Of a stretch of 64,000 nt of DNA, positions 46,796 to 56,316 are shown one piece after another. The first letter of the stretch is position 1, and every line of letters begins with the position of its first letter. The notes under the pieces are model-generated. The model saw nothing but the letters and a program-made list of their open reading frames with translations, made no database searches and was not told where the DNA came from. Source of the DNA: Prochlorococcus sp. scB245a_520K10. GTDB taxonomy: Bacteria > Cyanobacteriota > Cyanobacteriia > PCC-6307 > Cyanobiaceae. The position numbers and the translations under genes are program-made. The stretch lies in assembly GCA_000634515.1 (NCBI GenBank), contig JFNU01000004.1, positions 62,001 through 126,000 of the forward strand, read 5' to 3'.

Positions 46796-47377
46796 TTATG
46801 AGCGAAGTTCAGTAATTTGGTTGGCCATTAATAATAGATCTTTAGGAATACATGTACCAGTTAGGATTACATCTCCTGATATAAATCGGTTTTCAAGTGT
46901 TGAAATCAAATCATCCTTATCGATAATTTTCATCTCAATAGCAAGAAAAATTTCATCAAGTATGATTTGATCATTCTCACCTGAAAGTAATTCTTTTTTA
47001 CAAAAATTCCATAATTCATTAGTAGATTCAAAAATAGATTGCTTTAAATTTTCATTATTTTCAATTTCTTCAGAATTATATTGATCAAGAGAATTTGATG
47101 ATCTTACCCAAGTCAAATTACCACAAAGCTTTACGGCATTAGCAATGCCTTGATTAACTCCTCCTTTTATAAATTGTATTAAAAGTACTTTTTTACCAAG
47201 CGCTGCATTTCTTAAAGAGTCTCTGATAATAGTGGAATAACTACCCCTATGAGGAGATTGATAAATTTGGATTTGTCCGTTTTGTGCAAATTTTTTTAAG
47301 TTTATTTTGTTAGCAGTATTTATATTTACAACATCAAGATCACCTTTGGAATAATTACTAGTTGAACTGTTTACCAT
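46796..47377 (-). CDS. CobO/BtuR-like corrinoid adenosyltransferase homologue with replaced P-loop
   Basis: This 193-residue protein has the CobO/BtuR fold outline. GQIQIYQ leads into KKVLLIQFIKGGVNQG, IILDEIFLAIEMKII and DVILTGTCIPKDLLLMANQITELRS, all typical positions. Where real CobO has the ATP-binding GxGKGKTT, this one has SPHRGSYST (41-49), so no Walker A lysine is present. It may bind ATP differently, or be a paralogue with another role. It leads the operon with dcd and thyX and is divergent from ntcA. A second, intact CobO elsewhere in the genome is possible. Confidence 0.75.
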   Translation of the reverse strand: MVNSSTSNYSKGDLDVVNINTANKINLKKFAQNGQIQIYQSPHRGSYSTIIRDSLRNAALGKKVLLIQFIKGGVNQGIANAVKLCGNLTWVRSSNSLDQYNSEEIENNENLKQSIFESTNELWNFCKKELLSGENDQIILDEIFLAIEMKIIDKDDLISTLENRFISGDVILTGTCIPKDLLLMANQITELRS

Positions 47378-47400
47378 TATTTTTTAAATTTCTTTTCTAC

Positions 47401-47443
47401 ATGCAGTATAATTTGAATTTATTTACACTGCATATAGTGTAAT
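47401..47443. repeat. Three AGTGTAAT-like repeats in the cobO-like/ntcA divergent promoter
   Basis: AGTATAAT (47405, plus), AGTGTAAAT (47421-47429, minus) and AGTGTAAT (47436, plus) lie in 40 bases. Two of them form the inverted repeat ACACT-GCATAT-AGTGT. ATGCAGTATA and TACACTGCAT form another with one mismatch. The position just upstream of the CobO-like start suggests a protein binding site. Confidence 0.55.
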
Positions 47444-47520
47444 TTTACTTAAAAAAGCTTTGGTAAATTTGAAACTTACATAGAGAAGTTGATGGAGAAA
47501 CGAAAAAAGAATTCAAAATT

Positions 47521-47562
47521 GTTACTGTTGATACAAGAAATTTTGAGGTGTCTCCTTAAATT
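47521..47562 (+). promoter_or_regulatory. Candidate NtcA site and -10 of ntcA
   Basis: GTTACTGTTGATAC has the NtcA half-site layout GTA-N8-TAC with one mismatch (GTT). Exactly 22 bases later comes TAAATT (47557-47562), a TAN3T -10 element. This is the spacing of NtcA-activated promoters, and the ntcA ATG follows at 47583. It fits positive autoregulation. Confidence 0.65.
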
Positions 47563-47582
47563 TTTTAATAGTAAAAATATTT

Positions 47583-48317
47583 ATGATACCTGCTTCTAGA
47601 GGATTCAGCCGCTTTAGTTCGCAACAGTCCGGACAAAGTAAAATTAACTCTGTTGGAGAACGTTTTCCAATAAATAGAACTTTAATGGAAGTAATTAAAG
47701 GTCTAGAGGGTGCAAGCACAGAAATGGTTGAGAGATCTAAAACAATATTTTTCCCTGGCGATCCTGCAGAGAGGGTTTATCTGATAAGAAGAGGAGCAGT
47801 AAGGTTATCAAGGGTATATGAGTCAGGTGAAGAGATAACTGTTGCTCTTTTAAGAGAGAATAGTCTTTTTGGTGTTTTATCTCTTCTTACAGGTCATAGA
47901 TCTGATCGTTTTTATCATGCCATAGCATTCACAAGAGTTGAAATGATAACGGCTCCTGCGAATTCTGTTTTAAGAGCAATAGAGGAAGATGCATCAGTAG
48001 GACTACTATTGTTGCAGGGTCTTTCAAGTAGGATCCTACAGACAGAAACAATGATAGAAACTCTTACCCATAGAGATATGTCTTCTCGTTTAGTAAGTTT
48101 TTTAATGGTTCTTTGTAGAGACTTTGGTGTTGCAAGTGAAAAAGGTATTACAATAGATTTAAGACTTTCACATCAAGCTATTGCTGAAGCTATCGGCTCA
48201 ACAAGAGTAACAATTACCCGATTATTGGGCGATTTAAAGGATTCTGGACTCCTGACTATCGAAAGAAAAAAGATCACAGTATTTGACCCAATAGCTCTTG
48301 CAAAAAGATTTAATTGA
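47583..48317 (+). CDS. ntcA: Global nitrogen regulator NtcA
   Basis: This 244-residue CRP-family activator senses 2-oxoglutarate and controls nitrogen assimilation in cyanobacteria. The effector domain includes [64 protein letters not shown]. The C-terminal helix-turn-helix is [33 protein letters not shown], with the NtcA-type recognition helix. Start [19 protein letters not shown] is conserved in style for marine forms. A candidate NtcA box lies just upstream, and the amt gene at 59448 has a perfect one. Confidence 0.97.
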   Translation: MIPASRGFSRFSSQQSGQSKINSVGERFPINRTLMEVIKGLEGASTEMVERSKTIFFPGDPAERVYLIRRGAVRLSRVYESGEEITVALLRENSLFGVLSLLTGHRSDRFYHAIAFTRVEMITAPANSVLRAIEEDASVGLLLLQGLSSRILQTETMIETLTHRDMSSRLVSFLMVLCRDFGVASEKGITIDLRLSHQAIAEAIGSTRVTITRLLGDLKDSGLLTIERKKITVFDPIALAKRFN

Positions 48318-48356
48318 TTCATCATTAATTATGATGTATCGAGTAAGTGAAATACT

Positions 48357-49322
48357 GTGGCTTGGATTTTAATTGTTTTTCTAATATTACTCGGAGGACT
48401 AATCGCACCATTTGGGGATCTTCTTGGTACAAAGATTGGTAAAGCGAGATTTAGTATCTTAAAATTAAGACCAAAGAAAACAGCTACCATAATAACTGTA
48501 ATAACTGGTGGGTTTATTAGTTCGATATCAATAGGCTTGTTGATTTTGGTTAGTGAAGAATTTAGACAAAGACTTTTTGTTGATATTCCTTTTTTACAAA
48601 GAACTTTAGATGAAAGTAAAAAGGCTCTTGTACCTTTGCAAGAAGAACGAAAGAAACTTGAAAATAAAATTTTTCAAAAAGAAAAAGAATTAAATCAATT
48701 AAAAAATAATATTAATGAATTTAGGAGAGGAAATATTGTTATTAAAAGAGGACAAACTTTATTTATTGCGGAGATTAATTCTAGTTCAAATATAAAATTA
48801 GACCTCGCAAAAATCTATAATGAAGCTGATAAATTTGTTCGTAAAATTGTTATCCCAAGTAATGAAGAATCAAAAAACATTCTTTTGTGGAGACCTAGTG
48901 ATATTACAAAAATTGAAAGTTTAGCGACTAAAGGTGGCAACTGGATTTTATTAATTAAATCAGCAACAAATGTTTTAAAAGGCGATAATTATGTTTTTGT
49001 ATCACCTGATTTATTAGTTAATAAATTTATAGTCAGAAAAGGAGATGTTATTACAAGCTCAATTTTTTCGGAAAATGATTTGAATCGTAAATCTATAAAT
49101 TTAAAAATTCAATCACTCCTAAGAGAAACAAGAAATGAAATTAAATCAAAAGGATCACAAGCTAATGAAATAAGTACTAATGGGAATTTTGTAAAAAAAA
49201 TTAGAGATTTTCTCAAAGACAATCGAAATACAAAATTTAAGTTAGAAGTAGTATCCTTAAGAGATAGTAAAACTGCAGAACCTATAGTCGTTGAAATTAA
49301 TATTTTAAAGATAGCTTCTTAA
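48357..49322 (+). CDS. DUF3084 family membrane coiled-coil protein
   Basis: This 321-residue protein starts at GTG. Two N-terminal spans (ILIVFLILLGGLIAPFGDLLG and TATIITVITGGFISSISIGLLILV) flank GTKIGKARFSILKLRPKKTA, the DUF3084 hallmark. A coiled coil follows (QEERKKLENKIFQKEKELNQLKNNINEFRRG), then a soluble beta-rich domain. The family is found across cyanobacteria; its function is unknown. The next gene starts on the base after its stop. Confidence 0.85.
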   Translation: MAWILIVFLILLGGLIAPFGDLLGTKIGKARFSILKLRPKKTATIITVITGGFISSISIGLLILVSEEFRQRLFVDIPFLQRTLDESKKALVPLQEERKKLENKIFQKEKELNQLKNNINEFRRGNIVIKRGQTLFIAEINSSSNIKLDLAKIYNEADKFVRKIVIPSNEESKNILLWRPSDITKIESLATKGGNWILLIKSATNVLKGDNYVFVSPDLLVNKFIVRKGDVITSSIFSENDLNRKSINLKIQSLLRETRNEIKSKGSQANEISTNGNFVKKIRDFLKDNRNTKFKLEVVSLRDSKTAEPIVVEINILKIAS

Positions 49323-49760
49323 ATGTCGAAAGTAATAAGTATTGATCCTGGAAAAAGTAAATGTGGATTAGTTTTAGCTGAAATAAGTGAAAAAAAAGTT
49401 GATGAGGCCATCATTATTAAAAGTGAATTACTTGAGGGTTACGTCAGAAATTTAAATTCTGTTGAAAATATATCAAAAATCATAATTGGCAATGGTACAA
49501 CCAGTAGAGAGATTACCAAAAAAATGGATTTCTTCAAAAAAGAAATAATAATTTTTGAAGAAAAAAATACTACTTTCAGAGCTAAATCAAGATATTTCGA
49601 ACTTTTTCCCATTAGCGGTTTGAAGTTTTTAATTCCTAGGGATATTTTTATTCTTAATAAAAATCTTGATGCGATTTCAGCGTTGATAATTTTAGAGGAT
49701 TATTGCAAAATGAAATTTGCTTTAAATCAAAATGTAGATTTTAAAACTTGGCTGAAATAG
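49323..49760 (+). CDS. RuvX/YqgF-like RNase H-fold protein
   Basis: This 145-residue protein begins VISIDPGKSKCGLVLAE, the first strand with the Asp8 of the RuvC/YqgF fold. IIIFEEKNTT (Glu79/80) and NKNLDAISALIIL (Asp116) give the other two acidic positions, so a nuclease triad is plausible. It is not obviously the standard RuvX pre-16S nuclease, as the spacing and C-terminus differ. It is fused end to start with the DUF3084 gene (zero gap), which suggests a shared unknown role. Confidence 0.7.
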   Translation: MSKVISIDPGKSKCGLVLAEISEKKVDEAIIIKSELLEGYVRNLNSVENISKIIIGNGTTSREITKKMDFFKKEIIIFEEKNTTFRAKSRYFELFPISGLKFLIPRDIFILNKNLDAISALIILEDYCKMKFALNQNVDFKTWLK

Positions 49761-49998
49761 TGAACTTATATTCATTACCTGCCTCTAGTTCATAATCTTT
49801 TTTCAATAAAAATCTTAATAAGGCATCCTCAATTAATGCTTTTCCTAAAGGTGGTTTTACAAATAATAAACCTTTATTAAAAGACCATGTAAAAGTCCAT
49901 TTAAACTGACTAGCTTCCACAACTCCCTTAATTTGCTTTTTTGAAAAGCAATATTCTTTAACACTTAAATGGGCTATTGTTTCTGGTTTTGATCGCAT
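49741..49998 (-). CDS. Small cyanobacterial protein, DUF3146-like
   Basis: This 85-residue protein reads KPETIAHLSVKEYCFSKKQIKGVVEASQFKWTFTWSFNKGLLFVKPPLGKALIEDALLRFLLKKDYELEAGNEYKFTISAKF. The F-W-F-W-F run followed by KPPLGKALIEDALLRFL resembles the cyanobacterial DUF3146 family. No function is known to me. It is 3 bases downstream of pth and overlaps the end of the RuvX-like gene by 20 bases. Confidence 0.72.
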   Translation of the reverse strand: MRSKPETIAHLSVKEYCFSKKQIKGVVEASQFKWTFTWSFNKGLLFVKPPLGKALIEDALLRFLLKKDYELEAGNEYKFTISAKF

Positions 49999-50001
49999 TT
50001 G

Positions 50002-50604
50002 TTAGATTTGATCTTTATCAAAAGAATTTAATTCATTAATTATGTGTTCTTCTTTTTTAATAGTTATTTGTTCAAGTGACTCTATTACCCGCTTATATAC
50101 TTTATCCAAGATTAATTTTTCTTCTAGGGAAATATTTCCTAATACATGAGAAATAGTATTGAAATTCTTTATTTCTTTATTTGATGGAGGTGATCCAATA
50201 CCAATTCTTATTCTGTTGAATTCATGAGTTTGCAATTTTTCGATAATACTTTTAAGCCCATTATGCCCACCCGAGCTTCCTTTTTTTCTGAATCTTATTT
50301 TTCCTAGGGGAAGATCTTTATCATCGACTATAATAAAAATCTGGTCTAAATTGATTTTGTACCAATCTACTATTGCACGGACAGCATCCCCACTATTATT
50401 CATAAAGGTATTAGGTAAAAATAATCTGTAAGTGAAATTGTTGATTTTAAATTCTGAGCAGTAGCTTTTGAGTTTATCTTTTAGTAAAAAATTTGAATTA
50501 AATTTTCTTGAGAGATTTTCAAGAACTAAAAATCCTATGTTATGTCTACTTTTTGAGTATTTTTTACCAGGATTTCCCAACCCAATTAAATATATTTCAT
50601 TCAT
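50002..50604 (-). CDS. pth: Peptidyl-tRNA hydrolase
   Basis: This 200-residue enzyme frees tRNA from peptidyl-tRNA dropped by ribosomes. The N-terminal LIGLGNPGKKYSKSRHNIGFLVLE carries the catalytic His. LPNTFMNNSGDAV, IIVDDKDLPLGKIRFRKKGSSGGHNGLKSI and RIGIGSPP are diagnostic. It is separated from psbH by a 142-base gap in which I see no other gene. Confidence 0.96.
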   Translation of the reverse strand: MNEIYLIGLGNPGKKYSKSRHNIGFLVLENLSRKFNSNFLLKDKLKSYCSEFKINNFTYRLFLPNTFMNNSGDAVRAIVDWYKINLDQIFIIVDDKDLPLGKIRFRKKGSSGGHNGLKSIIEKLQTHEFNRIRIGIGSPPSNKEIKNFNTISHVLGNISLEEKLILDKVYKRVIESLEQITIKKEEHIINELNSFDKDQI

Positions 50605-50746
50605 AATGTATTTCTAAATCTCTTTTCATTGAGAACTATAAATATACAAATAAAATATAACTATGTAAATTAAAACAAAATCTCAATAAGTATTTTTGGG
50701 AATATTAAGACGAAAAAGATAACTTAATTGAGCTTGTTTCAGAAAC

Positions 50747-50947
50747 TTAGTTTCCGTTCCAATCTACTGAGAAACCTTGTAATAGTAGTGATTGGTTATA
50801 AATTTGTAGAAGAATAACTAAAAAAACCAGAAGTAGAAGTCCTATAACTGTCATCACAGGAACTGCTCCCCAACCAGGTACAACTTTTCCTTGACCTGAA
50901 TTGCCAATTGCTTTTAAAAGACTTCCTAAGGCTGTTTTTTGACCCAT
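50747..50947 (-). CDS. psbH: Photosystem II protein PsbH
   Basis: This 66-residue thylakoid protein stabilises the D1/CP47 side of photosystem II. A short stromal segment ([31 protein letters not shown]) leads to one membrane span ([31 protein letters not shown]). It is divergent from psbN with 80 bases between the starts, the usual psbN/psbH arrangement. Confidence 0.97.
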
Positions 50948-50981
50948 GTTGAATTCACTAAATCGAATATTATTTCGCTAT

Positions 50982-50999
50982 TGTATAAGAAGTTATACA
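50982..50999. repeat. 18-base palindrome in the psbH/psbN divergent promoter
   Basis: TGTATAA-GAAG-TTATACA is a perfect inverted repeat with 7-base arms, midway between the two divergent starts. Each arm also resembles a -10 element on one strand. It could be a regulator site or simply overlapping divergent promoters. Confidence 0.6.
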
Positions 51000-51027
51000 T
51001 AAATTGTTTACAAACTTATCAAAATTG

Positions 51028-51180
51028 ATGCAAACTTTATCATCCGCTCCTGATCCTGCAGTTTCCGTAGCAGTATCAATCCTCGCAGTACTTCTAGCTT
51101 TAACAGGTTTTGGTCTATGGACTGCTTTTGGTCCCAAAGCTGCAAAGCTTACGGATCCTTGGGATGATCATGATGATTAA
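51028..51180 (+). CDS. psbN: PsbN
   Basis: This 50-residue protein, missed by the ORF track, reads MQTLSSAPDPAVSVAVSIL, AVLLALTGFGLWTAFGPKAA and ends KLTDPWDDHDD. One membrane span is followed by the conserved GLWTAFGPxAxxLxDPWDDHDD tail, diagnostic of PsbN. In plants it is an assembly factor for photosystem II, not a stable subunit. It is divergent from psbH. Confidence 0.97.
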   Translation: MQTLSSAPDPAVSVAVSILAVLLALTGFGLWTAFGPKAAKLTDPWDDHDD

Positions 51181-51284
51181 TTCTAAAGTATTTCAAAATT
51201 TTCCAAAAATACAAAAAGTAAACCTTTTACCATAATTTAAATATAAATTTAATAAGATATAAATCTGTCAGCACTCGTAATTCC

Positions 51285-51413
51285 ATGCTTGCCCTAAAAA
51301 TTTCTGTATACACCATCGTCTTTTTCTTTGTTGGAATCTTTCTTTTCGGATTTTTAGCGAGTGATCCAACTAGGACACCTAATAGAAAGGATTTAGAAAG
51401 TCCACAGGACTAA
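51285..51413 (+). CDS. psbI: Photosystem II protein PsbI
   Basis: This 42-residue thylakoid protein, absent from the ORF track, reads [36 protein letters not shown] and ends LESPQD. The single span followed by [17 protein letters not shown] is the PsbI signature. PsbI sits next to D1 in the photosystem II core. It follows psbN by 104 bases. Confidence 0.97.
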
Positions 51414-51495
51414 TAATTGTATTTTCAAATTAATTAATATATTTAATTTTTAAGATTAAGTACAATTAGATATCAAATCCTTTCTATCAAGGTAT

Positions 51496-52116
51496 TTAGA
51501 AGTCATAATCAAATTTTATATAAGGTAGTTCTTTATACTTCCTTTCAACTAATATTTCATTTTCAAGTAATGTAGCTGTAGCATCCCATTCTCCAGATAA
51601 AAACATTTTTCTTGAACTTTCTTTAATCTCAAGAATAAAATTAAAATCTTTTGATTTAGCTAAACAATTTTTTAAATCAATTTCTAAAAATAAACTTTTA
51701 TTTTCAATACATTTTTGAATATCTTGTATTGATTTTTTAGGAAGAGTAAAACAAGGAATTCCAATAGCAATACAATTGCTATAAAAAATTTCAGCAAAAC
51801 TTTCACCTATTATTGCTTTGATACCCCACCTCATAAGTGCCTGGGGGGCATGTTCTCTGCTGGATCCACATCCAAAATTGCTATTAACAATTAATATTGA
51901 AGCATTTTTGTTCTCCTCTAAATCTAAAGGATGCCTACCCTTTAAAGTTTTTCTATCGTCTTCAAAAACAGATTTGCCCAATGCATCAAAATTAATGCAC
52001 TTTAAGAAACGCGCAGGGATTATTCGATCAGTATCAATGTCGTTACCAATTAATGAGATGCATTTCCCACTTATTTGTAAAATTTTTCCAATTGGTGGAA
52101 TAAATTCAGATTTCAT
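51496..52116 (-). CDS. leuD: 3-isopropylmalate dehydratase small subunit
   Basis: This 206-residue swivel-domain subunit acts in leucine synthesis. [16 protein letters not shown] and [46 protein letters not shown] are family motifs. The start overlaps the leuC stop by four bases, so the two are coupled. It converges with psbI. Confidence 0.95.
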   Translation of the reverse strand: MKSEFIPPIGKILQISGKCISLIGNDIDTDRIIPARFLKCINFDALGKSVFEDDRKTLKGRHPLDLEENKNASILIVNSNFGCGSSREHAPQALMRWGIKAIIGESFAEIFYSNCIAIGIPCFTLPKKSIQDIQKCIENKSLFLEIDLKNCLAKSKDFNFILEIKESSRKMFLSGEWDATATLLENEILVERKYKELPYIKFDYDF

Positions 52117-53522
52117 TTGTTTATAAATTCTCTAACGTCACTTACTTTGCCGTTAATCGCGGCAGCAGCAACCATTGCTGGACTCATAAGAAGAGTTCTG
52201 CCCGTTGGTGATCCTTGCCTACCTTTGAAATTTCTATTACTTGAACTAGCACTTACTTGATTACCTATTAACTTATCTGAATTCATTGCTAAACACATCG
52301 AACAGCCTGGCTCTCTCCATTGAAATCCAGATTCCTTAAAGATTTTATCAAGACCTTCTTGTTTTGCTTTAGCGGCTACTTTTTCTGAACCTGGCACTAC
52401 AAATGCTTTTACTGTTTTAGATACTTTTCTGTCTTTTAATAATTTCGCAGCAACTCTTAAGTCACTGATTCTCCCATTAGTGCAACTGCCTATGAAACAA
52501 ACATCAACAGGAGTATTTTTAATTGATTGCCCAGGCTTGAATCCCATATATTCATAAGCCTCTTTGGCTACAAATTGGTCATTTGGAGATAATTTTTCTA
52601 AAACAGGAATTTGTTGATTTATTCCTACACTTTGACCGGGAGTTATTCCCCAAGTTACGGTTGGTTCTACTTTTGAAGCATCTAATTTAATTAAATCATC
52701 AAAAATAGAATCCTCATCGCTTTTTAATGATTTCCACCATAAGAGAGCTTTGTCCCAGTCCTCATTTTTTGGAGCACATAATTTATTTTTAATGTAACTA
52801 AAAGTCTTTTCATCAGGGTTTATGTAACCGCATCTCGCTCCTCCTTCAATAGACATGTTGCATATAGTCATCCTTTCTTCCATTGATAATTCATTGATAG
52901 CAGGCCCTGCGAATTCATACGCAAAACCTACTCCTGCCTTTACTCCAAGTTTGTTAATAATATGCAGTACTAAATCTTTTGCATAAACACCATGAGATAA
53001 TTTATTCTCACACCAAATCTGCCTTACCTTCAATTTGTTCATTGCTATGGTTTGAGTGGCAAGAACATCTCTTACTTGACTTGTACCTATCCCAAAAGCA
53101 ATTGACCCAAAAGCTCCATGAGTTGAAGTATGAGAATCTCCACAAGCTATTGTCATTCCGGGCTGAGTAAGACCCAATTCTGGAGCTACTACATGCACTA
53201 TTCCTTGATTTCCACTTCCAATATTAAAAAATCTTATTTTATGTTGTAAGCAGTTTCTTTCTAGTGTTTCAATCATTTGCTCTGCAAGATTATCTTTGAA
53301 AGGTCTGCTTTGATTATCTGTCGGCACAATATGATCAACTGTAGCGACAGTTCTGTTAGGGAATTTTACTTTTAAATTTTTATCTTTTAGAGCACCAAAT
53401 GCTTGTGGACTTGTTACTTCATGGATTAGATGAAGACCAATAAAAACTTGATCAGAGCCACCAGGAAGACTGGAAACTTTGTGTAAATCCCAAACTTTAT
53501 CAAATAAGGTATCTTTACTCAA
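52113..53522 (-). CDS. leuC: 3-isopropylmalate dehydratase large subunit
   Basis: This 469-residue aconitase-family catalytic subunit carries the 4Fe-4S cluster. The cluster cysteines are in [15 protein letters not shown] and GCSMCLAMN, and [32 protein letters not shown] is the usual substrate region. It partners leuD immediately downstream and follows cinA by 12 bases. Confidence 0.96.
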   Translation of the reverse strand: MSKDTLFDKVWDLHKVSSLPGGSDQVFIGLHLIHEVTSPQAFGALKDKNLKVKFPNRTVATVDHIVPTDNQSRPFKDNLAEQMIETLERNCLQHKIRFFNIGSGNQGIVHVVAPELGLTQPGMTIACGDSHTSTHGAFGSIAFGIGTSQVRDVLATQTIAMNKLKVRQIWCENKLSHGVYAKDLVLHIINKLGVKAGVGFAYEFAGPAINELSMEERMTICNMSIEGGARCGYINPDEKTFSYIKNKLCAPKNEDWDKALLWWKSLKSDEDSIFDDLIKLDASKVEPTVTWGITPGQSVGINQQIPVLEKLSPNDQFVAKEAYEYMGFKPGQSIKNTPVDVCFIGSCTNGRISDLRVAAKLLKDRKVSKTVKAFVVPGSEKVAAKAKQEGLDKIFKESGFQWREPGCSMCLAMNSDKLIGNQVSASSSNRNFKGRQGSPTGRTLLMSPAMVAAAAINGKVSDVREFINK

Positions 53523-53534
53523 TTTGTAAAAAAA

Positions 53535-54836
53535 TTACTTACTATTCGATAATAGGATTAATCTTAGGCTGTTCAAACACACATTTACACTTAGTGTTTG
53601 AATTTCTATTCTATTTCGGGTTGAGTTAAATATTTTTTTGATATTAGTAATATGATTATTTGGTCCTGAAATCGATATATAGACTAGTCCAACAGGTTTT
53701 TCTTTACTTCCTCCGTTAGGGCCAGCAATACCACTAATCGCTATTGCCCAATCTGATCCTAATTTCTCTTTGACATTAACTGCCATAGCCTCACAAACCT
53801 CTTCAGAAACCGCTCCATATTTTTTAAGCTTGTCTTCTGAAATATTTAATAATGAATTTTTTAGCTTATTACTATAGGAAACAATACTTCCTTGAAAAAC
53901 TTGAGATGATCCTGATATTGACGTAATTGATGCAGATAGTAAGCCCCCTGTACAGGATTCAGCAAAAACAAGGGTTTCATTTCTCTTTGCTAATTCATTT
54001 ATTAAAACGCTAGGAAGAGTATCGTGATTTTCTCCAAAAATAAATTTTGAAAACTCTTTTTTTAATTTTTCTTTTATGGGTTTAATTATTTTCTTTGCTT
54101 CTACTTCATTCTTAGCTTTAGCTGTGATTCTGAGCTTAACCTCTCCCAAGTTTGCATATGGAGCGACAGTGGGGTTTTTGAGAGTTAAAAGATCATTAAT
54201 TTTTTCTGCAATACTAGATTCTCCAATACCTGTGAATTTAAGAGTATTTGAGAAGAATGAAGAACTATCTGAGAATTTATTTTTAATAAATCCTAATGCA
54301 GTCTCCTCCCACATAGCTTTCATTTCACTCGGGACACCGGGGAAAGTAAGAATAGTAAATCCTTTTATTGGTTCCCAAATCATTCCTGGGGCAGTACCTC
54401 TAGGGTTATTGATTATTTGCGCATTTTTTGGGAAGAAGCATTGTTTCCGTAAGCTAGAGGAATTGTCCTGCAGCTTTGAATTTGAAAGCTTTTGTTTTAA
54501 TTCACTCCATAAATAAGGTCTTTCAAAAAGAGCTGCATTGAAAGACTGAGCAATTGCTTCATTAGTTAAGTCATCTGGAGTGGGTCCTAATCCACCTGTT
54601 GTAATAAGAAGACAACTTCTTTTAGATATTTCCTGAATTATTCTTATGATTCGATCACAATTATCGCCTACTGTTGACTGTCTAAAGTGATTTAAGCCTA
54701 ATTTAGATAATTCTTCCGAAATCCATCTAGCATTAGTATTTACAATATTTCCTAAAAGTAATTCTGTTCCAATAGATAGAATTTCAACTCCTTTGGGACT
54801 AGTATCACTTAATTGATGGTTCAAGTTTGTCTTCAT
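53535..54836 (-). CDS. cinA: CinA-family protein (ADP-ribose pyrophosphatase/NMN deamidase type)
   Basis: This 433-residue two-domain protein has an N-terminal MoCF-like domain ([49 protein letters not shown]) and a C-terminal PncC-like domain ([59 protein letters not shown]). The latter deamidates NMN in pyridine-nucleotide recycling. The start overlaps the end of glyA by 32 bases, an unusually long overlap. A later start is not obvious. Confidence 0.92.
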   Translation of the reverse strand: MKTNLNHQLSDTSPKGVEILSIGTELLLGNIVNTNARWISEELSKLGLNHFRQSTVGDNCDRIIRIIQEISKRSCLLITTGGLGPTPDDLTNEAIAQSFNAALFERPYLWSELKQKLSNSKLQDNSSSLRKQCFFPKNAQIINNPRGTAPGMIWEPIKGFTILTFPGVPSEMKAMWEETALGFIKNKFSDSSSFFSNTLKFTGIGESSIAEKINDLLTLKNPTVAPYANLGEVKLRITAKAKNEVEAKKIIKPIKEKLKKEFSKFIFGENHDTLPSVLINELAKRNETLVFAESCTGGLLSASITSISGSSQVFQGSIVSYSNKLKNSLLNISEDKLKKYGAVSEEVCEAMAVNVKEKLGSDWAIAISGIAGPNGGSKEKPVGLVYISISGPNNHITNIKKIFNSTRNRIEIQTLSVNVCLNSLRLILLSNSK

Positions 54837-56076
54837 AAAGCGGGAACCTACTACACAAAGCTAATACTCTTTCTTTACATTTATTTTCTATTAATGATTC
54901 ATCTGGATTGAGCAATCTATCAGCAATAATTTCGCCTACTTCAGCAAAAGCATTTTCATCAAAGCCTCTGGTAGTTAAAGCAGCAGTACCTAATCTTAAT
55001 CCACTCGTTACAAAAGGTGATTCGGGATCAAATGGTACAGTATTTTTATTAGCAGTGATATTCACTTCACTAACGAGCAAGTCAGCAACTTTTCCAGTCA
55101 TATTAATACTTCTTAAATCTAGTAAAACAATATGATTATCAGTTCCTCCACTAACAATATCAATACCCTTGGATATTAATGTTGAAGCCAGAACTTTTGC
55201 ATTTTTTATTACTTGTTGTGAATAATTAACGAAATCGGGATGTAAAGCTTCTGCAAATGCAACCGCTTTAGCCGCAATTATATGTTCTAGAGGACCACCC
55301 TGAGTTCCTGGAAAGACAGATTTATCAAATTTCTTTCCAAATTCTGCATCTTTACATAAAATGAGTCCTCCTCTTGGTCCTCTCAAAGTCTTATGCGTAG
55401 TTGTAGTTACTACATCACAGAAAGGTATTGGATTTGGGTGAAGCTTACTTGCCACGAGTCCTGCAATATGTGCGATATCTGCCATTAAATATGCACCAAC
55501 TTCATCAGCAATATTTCTAAATGATTCAAAGTCAATTGTTCTTGGATAAGCAGAATATCCACATATGATTAATTTTGGTTTTGTTTCTAGTGCTATTTTT
55601 CTTACTTCATCAAAATCTAACTGGTTAGTTTCTTTATTTACACCATAGTGAACTGCATTAAACCATTTTCCACTCATATTTACTGGAGATCCATGAGTAA
55701 GGTGTCCACCATGGGATAAATCCATTCCCATTATTGTGTCACCAGGTTTGAGTAGACTTAGGAAAACGGCAGCATTAGCTTGCGCTCCACTATGAGGTTG
55801 AACATTAGCCCAGTTTGCATTGAATAATTTTTTTGCTCTTTGAATAGCTAATTCTTCGATTTCATCAACAAATTCGCACCCACCGTAATATCTTTTTTGA
55901 GGTAAACCTTCCGCGTACTTATTTGTCAGAACTGATCCTTGAGCTTGCATAACAGCTATTGATGCAAAATTTTCACTAGCTATTAACTCAAGGTGAGTTT
56001 CTTGTCTATTTTTTTCAGAATTAATTAAACTTGATATTACTGAATCACTTTCTTTAAGATTTTGAAGAATATGCAT
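54805..56076 (-). CDS. glyA: Serine hydroxymethyltransferase
   Basis: This 423-residue PLP enzyme interconverts serine and glycine and feeds one-carbon folate pools. [33 protein letters not shown], the PLP-lysine motif [16 protein letters not shown] and [11 protein letters not shown] are diagnostic. It also supplies methylene-tetrahydrofolate for thyX. Confidence 0.97.
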   Translation of the reverse strand: MHILQNLKESDSVISSLINSEKNRQETHLELIASENFASIAVMQAQGSVLTNKYAEGLPQKRYYGGCEFVDEIEELAIQRAKKLFNANWANVQPHSGAQANAAVFLSLLKPGDTIMGMDLSHGGHLTHGSPVNMSGKWFNAVHYGVNKETNQLDFDEVRKIALETKPKLIICGYSAYPRTIDFESFRNIADEVGAYLMADIAHIAGLVASKLHPNPIPFCDVVTTTTHKTLRGPRGGLILCKDAEFGKKFDKSVFPGTQGGPLEHIIAAKAVAFAEALHPDFVNYSQQVIKNAKVLASTLISKGIDIVSGGTDNHIVLLDLRSINMTGKVADLLVSEVNITANKNTVPFDPESPFVTSGLRLGTAALTTRGFDENAFAEVGEIIADRLLNPDESLIENKCKERVLALCSRFPLYEDKLEPSIK

Positions 56077-56153
56077 TGAATTTGATAAGCAATAACCACA
56101 ATATAAACGATATTTTTTAGAAAAATATAAAAAGAATGTTTCATAATCTTAAA

Positions 56154-56227
56154 CGCGCCTGGAGAGATTCGAACTCCCGACACCCTGATCCGTAGTCAGG
56201 TGCTCTAATCCACTGAGCTACAGGCGC
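56154..56227 (-). tRNA. tRNA-Arg (ACG)
   Basis: A 74-base class I cloverleaf is on the minus strand. GCGCCTG pairs with CAGGCGC, the anticodon stem CCTGA/TCAGG holds loop CTACGGA (anticodon ACG), and the T arm is GGGAG-TTCGAAT-CTCTC. The discriminator is G, and CCA is not encoded. Confidence 0.97.
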
Positions 56228-56316
56228 ATAATTATGTAATATCTCTGTTTCAGGGTCTCTTAGTCAACTAGATTTCGGGTAAAATATCTAATATTAACAA
56301 TCTTATTTTCATTAAT

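Noticed and set aside
47466-47490. GTAAATTTGAAACTTAC as an NtcA site for ntcA
   Set aside because: The half-sites are 11 bases apart, not 8, and no -10 follows at the required distance. The site at 47521 fits better.
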